Source of the DNA: Sphingomonas sp. IC-11
GTDB taxonomy: Bacteria > Pseudomonadota > Alphaproteobacteria > Sphingomonadales > Sphingomonadaceae
Reading direction: 5' to 3'
Assembly (NCBI RefSeq): GCF_021043365.1
Contig: NZ_JAJNDU010000001.1
Span: forward strand, 704,068 to 768,067
DNA: 64,000 nucleotides
How positions within the stretch are numbered: position 1 is the stretch's first letter; every line of letters starts with the position of its first letter. Positions 1 through 8,069 of this stretch are shown in pieces. Under the pieces are notes generated by a model. The model was not told the origin of the DNA and made no database searches. It worked only from the letters and a program-made list of their open reading frames with translations. The translations under genes and the position numbers were made by a program.

Positions 1-1164
1 AGCATCCGGCTTCACAATATTCCCGGTCGGGGCCTGACGACGACCATCGAAGTACCGCTCACGCTGGCGATCCTGTCGGCGGTCATCATCGGTGCCGGGT
101 CGGATCGTTATGCCGTGCCGCGGCAGGCGGTTGAAGAGATCGTGGCTGTCAACTCGGCGGCCGTGCGCATCGACACCGTGGGCGACGCGCTGCTGGCGAC
201 GGTGAGGGGAAGGCGGCTGCCGGTGGTGAGGCTTGGCGAGGTGCTGGGAACCACCGAAACGCTCGGCGACATGCTGATGATCGTGAACCTGCCCGGTGGC
301 AGCTTTGCGCTCGGGGTGGATTGCGTCGACGACACGCAGGAACTCGTCGTGAAGCCGGTCGCACCCGCAGTGATGGCGGCGGGCCTGTATGCGGGGCAGA
401 TGTTGCCCGATACGGGCGTACCGTTGCTGCTGCTGGACTGTGCCGGTGTCGCTGCGGCGGCTGGCGTTTCGTTCGAGCGCGCGGTGGAAGCCGAGGTTGA
501 AGAGAAAGAGCCGGTCGCTGAGGGGACGTCGGCGCTGCTGTTCGAGGCGCTAGACGGCGAGCGGCGGTTGATCCCGTTAAGTGCGGTGGAGCGCATCGAA
601 GCGGTTCAGGCGGAAGCGATCCGTCAAGCCGGCGGGCGGTGGTGGGCGACGGCGCGTGAGGGACTGACAGCGCTGTTCGTCGATACGGAGGCGCCGCTGA
701 CAGAAGGGGAGCTGGCGGTGCTGATGCTGCCCGATGTGGAAACCGCCACCGGATTTCTCGTCCGCCGCGCGCTCGATATCGTCACTTACAGCGATGACCT
801 CTTGCCCTCGGGCAAGTTCGGGGTCAGCGGCATCCTGGTGCTGGATGGCGAGCCGGTTGAGGTGATCGACCCGGCTTGCCTGACGCAGCAACCCGCCGGC
901 AGCGGCACGCCCCCGATCTGCCTGATGCAAGGCGGCGATACCGCATGGGTTGAGGCGATGCTGAGCCCGTTGATCGAGGCTGCCGGCTATCGTGTGACGC
1001 ACCAGCTGGCGCCGGGCGAGAGGGCGGCGGTGACGTTGGCCGCCGGTGACGACGTACCGGCCGGGGGGCAAGTGGTACGGCTGACCCGCGATCCTGACAC
1101 CGGCCGGCCGCTGCTGGATTCCCGTGCGCTGGCCAATGCGCTGGCGGCGGGGGCAGGGCGATGA
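1..1164 (+). CDS. cheA: Chemotaxis histidine kinase CheA, C-terminal part (5' end outside window)
   Basis: The reading frame is open from base 1, so the N-terminal phosphotransfer, dimerisation and most of the ATPase domain lie upstream. What remains starts with the end of the ATPase domain (GRGLTTTIEVPLTLAI) and runs into a CheW-like regulatory domain (AVIIGAGSDRYAVPRQAVEEIV). A second CheW-like stretch follows (SALLFEALDGERRLIPLSAV). The last ~80 residues resemble a receiver fold without an obvious phospho-acceptor Asp. CheA autophosphorylates and passes phosphate to CheY and CheB. It overlaps cheW by 4 nt (ATGA), so the cluster is an operon. Extra C-terminal domains are seen in some alphaproteobacterial CheA proteins; the exact domain reading here is inferred. 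Confidence 0.92.
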   Translation, partial: SIRLHNIPGRGLTTTIEVPLTLAILSAVIIGAGSDRYAVPRQAVEEIVAVNSAAVRIDTVGDALLATVRGRRLPVVRLGEVLGTTETLGDMLMIVNLPGGSFALGVDCVDDTQELVVKPVAPAVMAAGLYAGQMLPDTGVPLLLLDCAGVAAAAGVSFERAVEAEVEEKEPVAEGTSALLFEALDGERRLIPLSAVERIEAVQAEAIRQAGGRWWATAREGLTALFVDTEAPLTEGELAVLMLPDVETATGFLVRRALDIVTYSDDLLPSGKFGVSGILVLDGEPVEVIDPACLTQQPAGSGTPPICLMQGGDTAWVEAMLSPLIEAAGYRVTHQLAPGERAAVTLAAGDDVPAGGQVVRLTRDPDTGRPLLDSRALANALAAGAGR

Positions 1165-1592
1165 GCGGCACGCTTCATCTCCTCGCGCACGTAGGCGGCC
1201 GCGCCATCGCGGTTCCGGCGGATGCCGTGGAGTCGGTCGTTGATATCGCCACGATCGTGGCGGCACCACGCGCGCATCCGGCAGTACGCGGCCTGGCGGC
1301 GCTGCGCAGCCGGGTGGTAACGGTGATCGACACCTGGCGCTTGCTCGATCTTCCGCCGCCGGACGAGGACGCAAGGCGTGCGATCATCACGGTGGTGGAT
1401 GGGCATCACCATGCGGTGCTCGTCGATACGCTGGAAGATGTTGCACCGATCGAAGTGGAGCCGGTGCCGCCGGGCCTATCGTTCGGCCAGCGCTGGGCCG
1501 ATGTAACGACCGGATCGGCAGACCGCGGCGGGGAACCGCTGCTGGTGATCGATATCGCTCGGCTGGTCAGCTCGATCGTGGCGGCCGGTTAA
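1161..1592 (+). CDS. cheW: Chemotaxis coupling protein CheW
   Basis: This 143-residue protein is one CheW domain, which joins chemoreceptors to CheA in the signalling array. The family pattern is visible: an N-terminal strand with a conserved small-residue context (GGRAIAVPADAVESVVDI), the central VRGLAALRSRVVTVIDTWRLL block, and a C-terminal LLVIDIARLVSS helix. The ATG overlaps the cheA stop codon (ATGA), which fixes the start and indicates translational coupling. It is slightly shorter than the E. coli protein. No receptor (MCP) gene is present in the window. Confidence 0.88.
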   Translation: MSGTLHLLAHVGGRAIAVPADAVESVVDIATIVAAPRAHPAVRGLAALRSRVVTVIDTWRLLDLPPPDEDARRAIITVVDGHHHAVLVDTLEDVAPIEVEPVPPGLSFGQRWADVTTGSADRGGEPLLVIDIARLVSSIVAAG

Positions 1593-1653
1593 CACCGTTC
1601 TTACGCTTGCCGTCCCATAATTGATGAACCAGCCAATGATGAGGTTCCAAATC

Positions 1654-2019
1654 ATGAAGTCGTGTCTCGTCGTTGACGACTCGAAGGTTATCCGGAAGGT
1701 CGCGCGACACATTCTGGAAGGACTCGATTTCACCGTGTCCGAGGCCGGCGATGGGCAGGAGGCGCTTGATGCCTGTCTTGCCAGCGCACCTGACGTAATC
1801 CTGCTCGACTGGAACATGCCGGTGATGAGCGGCATGGATTTCCTGCGCGCGCTGCGTGAAACCGACATCAGCCCGCGGCCCAAGGTGGTGTTCTGCACCA
1901 CAGAGAACGGCATGGCCCACATCCGCGCCGCCATCGAGGCGGGCGCCGACGAATACGTCATGAAGCCGTTCGATCGCGAGACGCTGGCCAGCAAGCTGCA
2001 GATCGTCGGCGTCGCCTGA
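1654..2019 (+). CDS. cheY: Chemotaxis response regulator CheY
   Basis: A stand-alone receiver domain of 121 residues. It has the acidic pair near the N-terminus (VVDDSKVIRK), the phospho-acceptor Asp in DVILLDWNMPVMSG, the switch Thr region (VVFCTTENG), and the Lys in YVMKPFD. Phosphorylated CheY binds the flagellar switch. I chose the ATG at 1654 because a GAGG Shine-Dalgarno lies about 9 nt upstream and the family consensus begins there; an in-frame TTG at 1621 and ATGs at 1624, 1636 and 1639 would add an unconserved leader. It lies 60 nt after cheW and 5 nt before cheB. Confidence 0.93.
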   Translation: MKSCLVVDDSKVIRKVARHILEGLDFTVSEAGDGQEALDACLASAPDVILLDWNMPVMSGMDFLRALRETDISPRPKVVFCTTENGMAHIRAAIEAGADEYVMKPFDRETLASKLQIVGVA

Positions 2020-2024
2020 ACGCC

Positions 2025-3086
2025 ATGGCCCGATCCCAGGCCTTGTCCGCTACTCTGGCGAGTGCGCGTGCCCGCGTGCTGATCGTCGACGATTCCTCCG
2101 TCGCGCGCGCCGTGCTGACGCGGATGGTGGAGGAAGCGGCGGCCTGTTCGGTGGCAGCGGCGGTGCCCGATATTGCGGGGGCACTGCGGTTCCTTGCCGC
2201 CGATCGGGTCGATGTGATCCTGCTCGACCTCGAGATGCCGGGTATTCATGGGCTGGTTGGCCTGCCGGATATCATTGCGGCGGGGGCCGGGGCGAAGGTG
2301 CTGGTGGTTTCCTCGGCGGCCGGCGAGGGCGCTGCCGCGACCATCGAGGCGCTGGCGCTGGGGGCGGCGGATACGCTGGTGAAGCCGGGCCGCTACGTGA
2401 CGGCAGGCAGCTTCGCCATGACTCTGGCGGAAAAGCTGATCCGGCTGGCCGAGCAGTCGGAGCCGGTCCTGCGGCCTGCAACGGCGCAGCCTGCCGCTCA
2501 CCATGACTTCGACGTGGTCGCGATCGGGGCCTCTACGGGCGGGATTCATGCGCTGAACAGCCTGCTCCAGGCGCTGCCGGCGACGTTTAGAAAGCCGATC
2601 GTGATTACCCAGCATCTGCCCGCCAGCTTCATTCCCTATTTTGCGGGACAAGTGGCCACCGCCACCGGACGCATGTGCCAGGTTGCGGCTGACAAGATGG
2701 TGATTGGCGACGATATGATCCTGGTCGCGCCAGGTGACGCGCATGTGACGGCGGTGCCGCTGCCGAAGGGACGGGCCGCCATCCGGCTGAACCGCGATCC
2801 CGTGGCGAACGGCAACATGCCGTCCGTTGATCCGATGTTCGAAAGCTTCGCGGATTGCTTTGGGCCCCGCCTGCTGGCGGTGGTGCTGAGCGGCATGGGG
2901 CGTGACGGCTTTGCCGGGGCACGACGGGTGCGGTCGGCAGGCGGCACCGTGGTCGCGCAGGATCAGACAAGCTCCGTCGTGTGGGGGATGCCGGGCGCAG
3001 TTGCGGCTGCCGGTCTCGCCAACGCCGTGCTGACGCCCGGAGCAATCGGCGACTATATCGCCGCTCAACACGGCGTAGCGGCGTGA
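2025..3086 (+). CDS. cheB: Protein-glutamate methylesterase/deamidase CheB
   Basis: A 353-residue two-domain protein. The N-terminal receiver has DDSS near its start and the phospho-acceptor in VDVILLDLEMPG. It is linked to a methylesterase domain with the serine nucleophile in AIGASTGGIHAL, a His in ITQHLP and a catalytic Asp region in SGMGRDGFAG. Phosphorylated CheB removes methyl groups from receptor glutamates and so drives adaptation, opposing CheR. The receiver lacks the usual tight spacing but keeps the key acidic residues. The stop overlaps the likely GTG start of cheR (GTGA at 3083-3086), so the two opposing enzymes are translationally coupled. Confidence 0.95.
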   Translation: MARSQALSATLASARARVLIVDDSSVARAVLTRMVEEAAACSVAAAVPDIAGALRFLAADRVDVILLDLEMPGIHGLVGLPDIIAAGAGAKVLVVSSAAGEGAAATIEALALGAADTLVKPGRYVTAGSFAMTLAEKLIRLAEQSEPVLRPATAQPAAHHDFDVVAIGASTGGIHALNSLLQALPATFRKPIVITQHLPASFIPYFAGQVATATGRMCQVAADKMVIGDDMILVAPGDAHVTAVPLPKGRAAIRLNRDPVANGNMPSVDPMFESFADCFGPRLLAVVLSGMGRDGFAGARRVRSAGGTVVAQDQTSSVVWGMPGAVAAAGLANAVLTPGAIGDYIAAQHGVAA

Positions 3087-3901
3087 TCGCTGATCGCACC
3101 CTTGCGCTGAGCGATGCCAGCGCAGTCACCATGTCCGCGCTCGCCGCCCTGCTGGAGGCGCGCACGGGTCAGCGGATTGCGCCCAATCGCGCGTGGAGGA
3201 TCGACACCGCGCTGAAGCCGATCGCCGTCGAACGGGGCGCCGCCTCGATCGACGAACTGGTCGCGGGTGTGCGCGACGGTAGCAACATCGCGTTGGCCGA
3301 TCGCATCGTCGACGCGCTGCTGAACCAGGAAACGTCCTTCTTTCGCGACGGGGGCGCGATCGAGGCCGCCGCGGAGGCAATCACCGCCGTCTCGAACGGC
3401 ACACCGCGCATCTGGTGCGCGGGCTGCTCCACGGGGCAGGAGCCGCTGTCGCTTTCCATTGCCCTGACCGAAAGAGGGACGGCGCACGAACTCGTCGCCA
3501 CGGATGTCTCCGGCCTGGCGATCAACCGAGCGCGCGCTGGCCGCTACTCACAATTCGAGATCCAGCGCGGACTGCCCATCCGCCGCATGTTGCGTTGGTT
3601 TGATCAGGACGGCTCGGACTGGATCGCTCAGCCCGAGCTGGTGCGGCGGATCACTTGGCGTCGCAGCAATCTGGTACTGGATGCGCCGCCCGCAGGAGGG
3701 CTTGACGGCATTTTCTGCCGCAATGTCCTGTTTTATCTCGCGCCCGATCTTCGCCCGCGCGTGCTCGACACAATCGCGCGCGCGCTTCGGCCTGGCGGTT
3801 TGCTGATGCTGGGCGCCGGGGAGACGGTGCTTGGTCAATCGAGCCGCTTTGCACCCAGCAAGCGCTTCCGGGGCCTGTACGAGCTGAGCCCAAACGGGTG
3901 A
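3083..3901 (+). CDS. cheR: Chemoreceptor glutamate methyltransferase CheR
   Basis: About 272 residues. The N-terminal helical domain (ALLEARTGQRIAPNRAWRID, then LLNQETSFFRD, the family's T-x-FFR box) precedes a SAM-binding fold with IWCAGCSTGQEPLSL as motif I and IFCRNVLFYL near the end. CheR methylates receptor glutamates from S-adenosylmethionine. I chose the GTG at 3083 because it overlaps the cheB stop (GTGA); the ATG at 3131 is the alternative and would shorten the N-terminus by 16 residues. The frame is also open further upstream inside cheB, but that part is not conserved. It is the last gene of the che cluster. Confidence 0.93.
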   Translation: MIADRTLALSDASAVTMSALAALLEARTGQRIAPNRAWRIDTALKPIAVERGAASIDELVAGVRDGSNIALADRIVDALLNQETSFFRDGGAIEAAAEAITAVSNGTPRIWCAGCSTGQEPLSLSIALTERGTAHELVATDVSGLAINRARAGRYSQFEIQRGLPIRRMLRWFDQDGSDWIAQPELVRRITWRRSNLVLDAPPAGGLDGIFCRNVLFYLAPDLRPRVLDTIARALRPGGLLMLGAGETVLGQSSRFAPSKRFRGLYELSPNG

Positions 3902-3976
3902 TGGGCATGGCCGTAGCCGGGTAGCGGCACGGGATGCTAGGGTCGCGCATCCTATCGCGGGGCCGCAGGAGTAATC

Positions 3977-4666
3977 ATGACGCCAGTTGAGGCGCCATCG
4001 CCGAATTTTGATGATCGTATGCTGCCGATCACGATGATCGTGCTTCATTACACCGGCATGGTGGACGGGGCCTCGGCGCTGGCCCGGCTTCGTGACCCGG
4101 AAGCGAAGGTTTCCGCGCACTATCTGGTCGACGAGGACGGAACCGTCACGCGGCTGGTGCCGGAGGACAAGCGGGCCTGGCATGCCGGCAAGTCACACTG
4201 GCGCGACATCGAGGATGTGAATTCCGCCTCTATCGGGATCGAGATCGTCAATCCCGGTCATGAGTTTGGCTATCGCCCGTTCCCGGACGTGCAGATCGAC
4301 GCGGTGATCCGCCTGGTGCATGAAATCAAGGACCGGTACGAAATCACCCGCGGCAACATTGTCGCGCATTCGGACGTCGCACCGGCACGTAAGCGCGATC
4401 CGGGCGAGCTGTTCCCCTGGGGGAAGCTGGCACGGTTGCGGCTGGCATTGCCGCGGCCGACCAAGAACCTGATGGACCCCATGTGGGGAGAGGCTGCGTT
4501 CCTGCTGGCGCTCGAACGCTTCGGCTATGACGTGAGCGACAAGATGGCGGCGATCATCGCCTTTCAGCGGCGCTTCAGGCCCGAGCTAATCGACGGCGAA
4601 ATCGATGCCGAGTGCCGCATGATCCTTCTGGCGCTGCTGCTGCCTAGGCCGCAGGGGGATGATTGA
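3977..4666 (+). CDS. N-acetylmuramoyl-L-alanine amidase (Amidase_2, AmpD/AmiD type)
   Basis: A 229-residue amidase that cleaves the muramic acid-peptide amide bond in cell-wall fragments. Zinc-ligand positions of the family are visible: H24 in IVLHYTG, and H131 and D141 in AHSDVAPARKRDPG. The family Glu region is in SIGIEIVNPG. The last ~70 residues (AFLLALERFGYDV...AIIAFQRRFRP) look like a peptidoglycan-binding helical domain, as in AmiD-type enzymes. No signal peptide or lipobox is visible, which favours a cytoplasmic AmpD-like recycling role; AmpD activity links to beta-lactamase induction elsewhere. Substrate is therefore uncertain between anhydro-muropeptides and intact wall. Confidence 0.9.
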   Translation: MTPVEAPSPNFDDRMLPITMIVLHYTGMVDGASALARLRDPEAKVSAHYLVDEDGTVTRLVPEDKRAWHAGKSHWRDIEDVNSASIGIEIVNPGHEFGYRPFPDVQIDAVIRLVHEIKDRYEITRGNIVAHSDVAPARKRDPGELFPWGKLARLRLALPRPTKNLMDPMWGEAAFLLALERFGYDVSDKMAAIIAFQRRFRPELIDGEIDAECRMILLALLLPRPQGDD

Positions 4667-4874
4667 ACTTTCGGCAGTTCAAGCGGAGACGATTGAGGCA
4701 GCTGCTGCCGTGAGGGGCGGATCTGGGGTCGAGCGCAGGAACGATCTGCCGAAGATCCCGCTCTTCTGTTCGCCTGCTCACCTGAGTTGATGCACGGTCT
4801 GTCACTGCCACGTATTGGTCGGCAGACCGGCGACATGCTGTCAGTTGCTCTGACTCAAGAAGATTGGAGCGACG

Positions 4875-5675
4875 GTGTCCGAGCGACGCGAGCCGTCATT
4901 ATCGCGATTCGTGTCAGGACGAGACGCGCTCGAGCGCGATGGGTTTGTGGTGTTCGACCACGTATTCACGCCGGAGGAACTAGGCGAGGTCGAACGGCTT
5001 GCCGACCTTCTCCTGGGCGGCACCTTGCCAGTCCACCAGCAACGCCGGCTGCAGCAATTCATGGGCGATATGGCGCCCTTGGAAGGCGCCGAAGGGAATG
5101 CGCACGATGGGGGGTGGCGACAGCCCGAGCTGGAATATGCGTCCTGTCTGCAGCCGGGATTGCTGGACACCGGGGTGTTCCGGAAATGCCGGCAAATGGC
5201 AAAGGCGCTAGGCGGCCAGGTATCGCGGCGCTTCGATCATCTGATCTACAAGTTGCCGAATAGCCGAACGGCTACTCCCTGGCATCAGGACGCGGCCTAT
5301 TCGAAACCGAGATTTGCCGGCGACGCGACCGCCCTTCATTTCTGGGTTCCCTTGCAGGATGCCACGGCCGAGAACGGCTGCATGCATTTCGAACCAGGCA
5401 GCCACCGCGCGCTTCTGCGAACACATGGTCAGTTTACGCGGCGAACGGGTGAGAAGGGGTTTCAAGCGGCCGAGACAGAACCGGCAGGGGCAGTGGTTTG
5501 CCCTGTGCAGCGGGGTGGGCTGACCATCCACACGCCTCAGACGCTTCACTACGCCGGGCCCAATGTGACGTTGGAAACCCGAAAGGTCTGGATCATCCAG
5601 TTCGCGCGTTTCGGGGCGGTGCGGCTGAAGTTCAAGCAGCTGATCGGTCTCGCTCCCGGCCGCTTGCGCGGTTAG
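4875..5675 (+). CDS. Phytanoyl-CoA dioxygenase (PhyH) family oxygenase
   Basis: A 266-residue Fe(II)/2-oxoglutarate-dependent oxygenase of the PhyH superfamily. The iron triad is readable: His and Asp in PWHQDAAYSKP and the distal His in PQTLHYAGPN. An Arg in TRKVWIIQF would bind 2-oxoglutarate. It begins at a GTG with GGAG a few bases upstream; no ATG lies nearby in frame with better context. The physiological substrate cannot be told from sequence, since PhyH family members act on fatty acyl groups, mitomycin-type and other small molecules. It sits just upstream of the RNase P RNA gene. Confidence 0.82.
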   Translation: MSERREPSLSRFVSGRDALERDGFVVFDHVFTPEELGEVERLADLLLGGTLPVHQQRRLQQFMGDMAPLEGAEGNAHDGGWRQPELEYASCLQPGLLDTGVFRKCRQMAKALGGQVSRRFDHLIYKLPNSRTATPWHQDAAYSKPRFAGDATALHFWVPLQDATAENGCMHFEPGSHRALLRTHGQFTRRTGEKGFQAAETEPAGAVVCPVQRGGLTIHTPQTLHYAGPNVTLETRKVWIIQFARFGAVRLKFKQLIGLAPGRLRG

Positions 5676-5750
5676 CTCAGCCGGGGTCATCCGCTCAGTT
5701 GCCGAGGACACCGCGATTGCATTCCCCCGTGGGCGCGCTACAGCCGGCGC

Positions 5751-6143
5751 ACACCAGAGGGCCGGGCGGCCGCGTCGTGCCATGCGCACGCCGAGGAAAG
5801 TCCGGGCTCCATGGAACAACGGTGGCGGGTAACGCCCGCCGGGGGTGACCCCAGGGAAAGTGCCACAGAGAGCAGACCGCCCAATCTTCGGATGAAGGCT
5901 TCGGCCGGGCAAGGGTGAAAGGGTGCGGTAAAAGCGCACCGCGCTTCCGGTAACGGCGGCGGCATGGCAAACCCCACCGGGAGCAAGACCGAATAGGGGC
6001 GGCATGGGGACTTTGATCCCCGGGGTGTGTTCCCACCTGCTGCCCGGGTTGGTTGCTGGAGCGCGTCGGCAACGGCGCGCCGAGAGGAATGGTCGCCCAT
6101 CCCGTAAGGGTGGACAGAACCCGGCTTACAGGCCCTCTGGTGT
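5751..6143 (+). ncRNA. rnpB: RNase P catalytic RNA (bacterial class A)
   Basis: The RNA subunit of RNase P, which trims tRNA 5' ends. The ends were placed by helix P1: 13 bases at 5751-5763 are exactly complementary to 6131-6143. Universally conserved blocks are present in order: the GAGGAAAGTCCGGGCTCC segment near 5793, the AGAGCAGACCGCC segment near 5869, GGGTGAAAGGGTGCGGTAA near 5912, and ACAGAACCCGGCTTACA at 6114-6130, which pairs with the first block in the pseudoknotted core. The length of about 393 nt is usual for alphaproteobacteria. Confidence 0.96.
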
Positions 6144-6184
6144 TTGCCTTTAACCTTGGCGCCTCAATCGCTAAATGGCGGGGG

Positions 6185-6721
6185 ATGGCGCGTTCTTCCC
6201 GATCCAACGACTGGGGCTTTCCCCGCTGGCGCGAATATGGCTCAGCGCGCGAGGCGACCAAGGTACGGCTGTGCGACCGGCATGGTTGCAATGAGCCGGG
6301 CGACTGTCCCGCGCCCAAATCGCCCAACAGCCCGGAACGGTGGTATTTCTGTCAGACGCATGCCGCCGAATACAATCGCGGCTGGAACTATTTCGAGGGG
6401 CTGAACGCCGAAGAAGCTGCGGCGCGTGAGCAGGCCGAACGGCGCGATGCGTCGGGCTACGAACAATCACGTTACCAGAGCTGGGCCGGGTCCGGCGACG
6501 GCAGCCGGTCGCGTGACGAGATGCGCGCGCTCGAGGTTCTGGAGCTGGAGACCGACGCCACGTTCGATGATGTCAGACTGGCTTGGCGACGTCTGGCGAA
6601 GACCAATCATCCCGATGTGCGGCCGGGCGACAAGGATGCCGCCAAGCGCTTTCAGGCGATCCAGGCAGCATATGAAGTGCTGCGCGCGGCCGAAGATCGG
6701 CGGACGTGGAAGCCCGCGTGA
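6185..6721 (+). CDS. J-domain (DnaJ-like) molecular chaperone
   Basis: A 178-residue protein whose J domain is at the C-terminal end (about residues 115-175), the reverse of classic DnaJ. It contains the essential HPD motif in KTNHPDVRPGDKD and the following helix RFQAIQAAYEVL. The N-terminal half holds Cys/His pairs (LCDRHGC, GDCPAP, YFCQTHAAEYNRGWNYF) that may bind a metal. The same architecture is common in alphaproteobacteria. The ATG at 6185 is the first after rnpB, preceded by a purine-rich GGCGGGGG. J domains stimulate Hsp70 ATPase; the client is unknown. The stop overlaps the GTG start of the next gene. Confidence 0.88.
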   Translation: MARSSRSNDWGFPRWREYGSAREATKVRLCDRHGCNEPGDCPAPKSPNSPERWYFCQTHAAEYNRGWNYFEGLNAEEAAAREQAERRDASGYEQSRYQSWAGSGDGSRSRDEMRALEVLELETDATFDDVRLAWRRLAKTNHPDVRPGDKDAAKRFQAIQAAYEVLRAAEDRRTWKPA

Positions 6722-7008
6722 AGCAGGCCAGGGCGCATTGGCGCGGTGCGGTGCTGGTTTGCGCAAAATGTTCGAAGAAGGTTGATGGCGGCTTTGGGCC
6801 GAAGGGGCGCGACCGACTGGCCAAGGCGCTGCGGCGCGAGCCGGGTTTCGGCAAGGGTCGAAAGGCGGACATCGGCGTGGTGGAGGTGAAATGCCTTGGC
6901 CTTTGCCCCAAGAATGCAGTGACGGTGGTTGATACGCGCCGCCCGCACGAATGGCTCGTGGTGCCCGCCGCTTCCGACGTGGCCGACCTGGCAACGCGCT
7001 TTTCCTGA
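6718..7008 (+). CDS. (2Fe-2S) ferredoxin-like, thioredoxin-fold protein
   Basis: A ~96-residue protein with the cysteine pattern of thioredoxin-fold 2Fe-2S ferredoxins: a first pair in VCAKCSKK and a second in VKCLGLCPKNAVTV. The family usually binds one [2Fe-2S] cluster and serves as an electron carrier or cluster scaffold. The GTG at 6718 overlaps the stop of the J-domain gene (GTGA), so the two are translationally coupled; a GTG at 6706 is an alternative. The coupling with a J protein suggests, by inference only, a link to Fe-S maturation, where Hsp70/J pairs act. Confidence 0.8.
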   Translation: MKQARAHWRGAVLVCAKCSKKVDGGFGPKGRDRLAKALRREPGFGKGRKADIGVVEVKCLGLCPKNAVTVVDTRRPHEWLVVPAASDVADLATRFS

Positions 7009-7103
7009 ACGTCGGGCAAGTCGAGCCGAGCGAGCCGGGAAAACACGGCTTCGGCGTGGACCGAACGAAGCCGGCCCCGGGGCAGCCGGCGCAGTCCGCC
7101 TCT

Positions 7104-7973
7104 TCACGCGCTGGCTTCGGCGAGCAGCCAATCACGAAAAGATCGCATCGCCGGATCGGGTTTGCGCGAGTGGAGGCGCGTGAGCCAGTACCGGCCCGCA
7201 TCGACCTCGATCGCAAACGGCTGCACCAGCCGTTCCGACGCCAATTCCCGGCCGAACATGATCGACGGCGCAAGTGCAACGCCCAGCCCGGAGGTCGCCG
7301 CGGCTACCATCACAGCCGAGCTGTCGAACATCGCCCCGCGCGCCGGTGGCGGCGCGACTCCCGCGACCGAGAACCACTCGGCCCATTCGTTGGGTCGATA
7401 GGACCGGAGCAGTCGCTCGCGTGTCAGGTCTGCTGGCGAGTGTAGTCGCCGCGCCAGAGACGGCGTGCAAAGCGGCGTGAGCGGCGCCGTCATCAGCGCC
7501 TCGGCATGGGTTCCGTGCCATGCCCCGTCTCCGAAACGGATGGCGAAATGCAGCGCCTCGCCGGCGAGATCCACACGGTTGTTGTTGATCGTGATGCGAC
7601 AATCGATGTGCGGGTGCGCGTCGGTGAAGCGATCCAGGCGCTCGAGCAGCCAACCGGTCGCGAACGTGCCGACAACGCCGATGTTCAGCGTCTGCTGAAA
7701 TCGCCCGTCCGCATAGCGATCGAGCGTTGCCGCGACTTTGTCGAAGGCTTCTGCAACGGCGGGCACCAGTGCGTGGCCATCGTCGGTCAGGGCGAGGCCG
7801 CGCGGCAGCCGATCAAACAGCCGAGTGGACAGCCTGCGCTCCAACTGGGTCACCTGATGGCTCACCGCGCTTGGCGTGACGCAAAGCTCGATCGCGGCGC
7901 GCGTGAAGTTGAGATGACGCGCAGCCGCCTCAAAGGCGCGAAGGGCGTTCAGCGGTAATTGGGCCCGGTCCAT
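7104..7973 (-). CDS. LysR-family regulator, GcvA/AmpR-like
   Basis: A 289-residue LysR-type regulator. The N-terminal winged helix-turn-helix reads PLNALRAFEAAARHLNFTRAA...TPSAVSHQVTQLE, the wording typical of the GcvA/AmpR branch. The C-terminal effector domain follows from about residue 95. It is transcribed away from a B3 metallo-beta-lactamase, with 96 nt between the two starts. That layout matches AmpR/ampC pairs, where the regulator senses cell-wall fragments. An imperfect inverted repeat at 7992-8008 in the gap is a possible operator. Regulation of the neighbouring lactamase is an inference from position and family. The ATG at 7973 was preferred over an in-frame TTG two codons upstream. 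Confidence 0.92.
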   Translation of the reverse strand: MDRAQLPLNALRAFEAAARHLNFTRAAIELCVTPSAVSHQVTQLERRLSTRLFDRLPRGLALTDDGHALVPAVAEAFDKVAATLDRYADGRFQQTLNIGVVGTFATGWLLERLDRFTDAHPHIDCRITINNNRVDLAGEALHFAIRFGDGAWHGTHAEALMTAPLTPLCTPSLARRLHSPADLTRERLLRSYRPNEWAEWFSVAGVAPPPARGAMFDSSAVMVAAATSGLGVALAPSIMFGRELASERLVQPFAIEVDAGRYWLTRLHSRKPDPAMRSFRDWLLAEASA

Positions 7974-8069
7974 GACCAACCATCAATTTTTCTCAAGCCT
8001 GTGTCGAGCTATGACCGTTTGTCGGATGGGAGCGCGCGGCACATGATCGCGGCCAAAGGAGATGCGATC

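Noticed and set aside
4667..4874. A possible small gene between the amidase and the PhyH-like gene
   Set aside because: The only frame starts at 4787 and runs in another frame over the PhyH gene, without family features.
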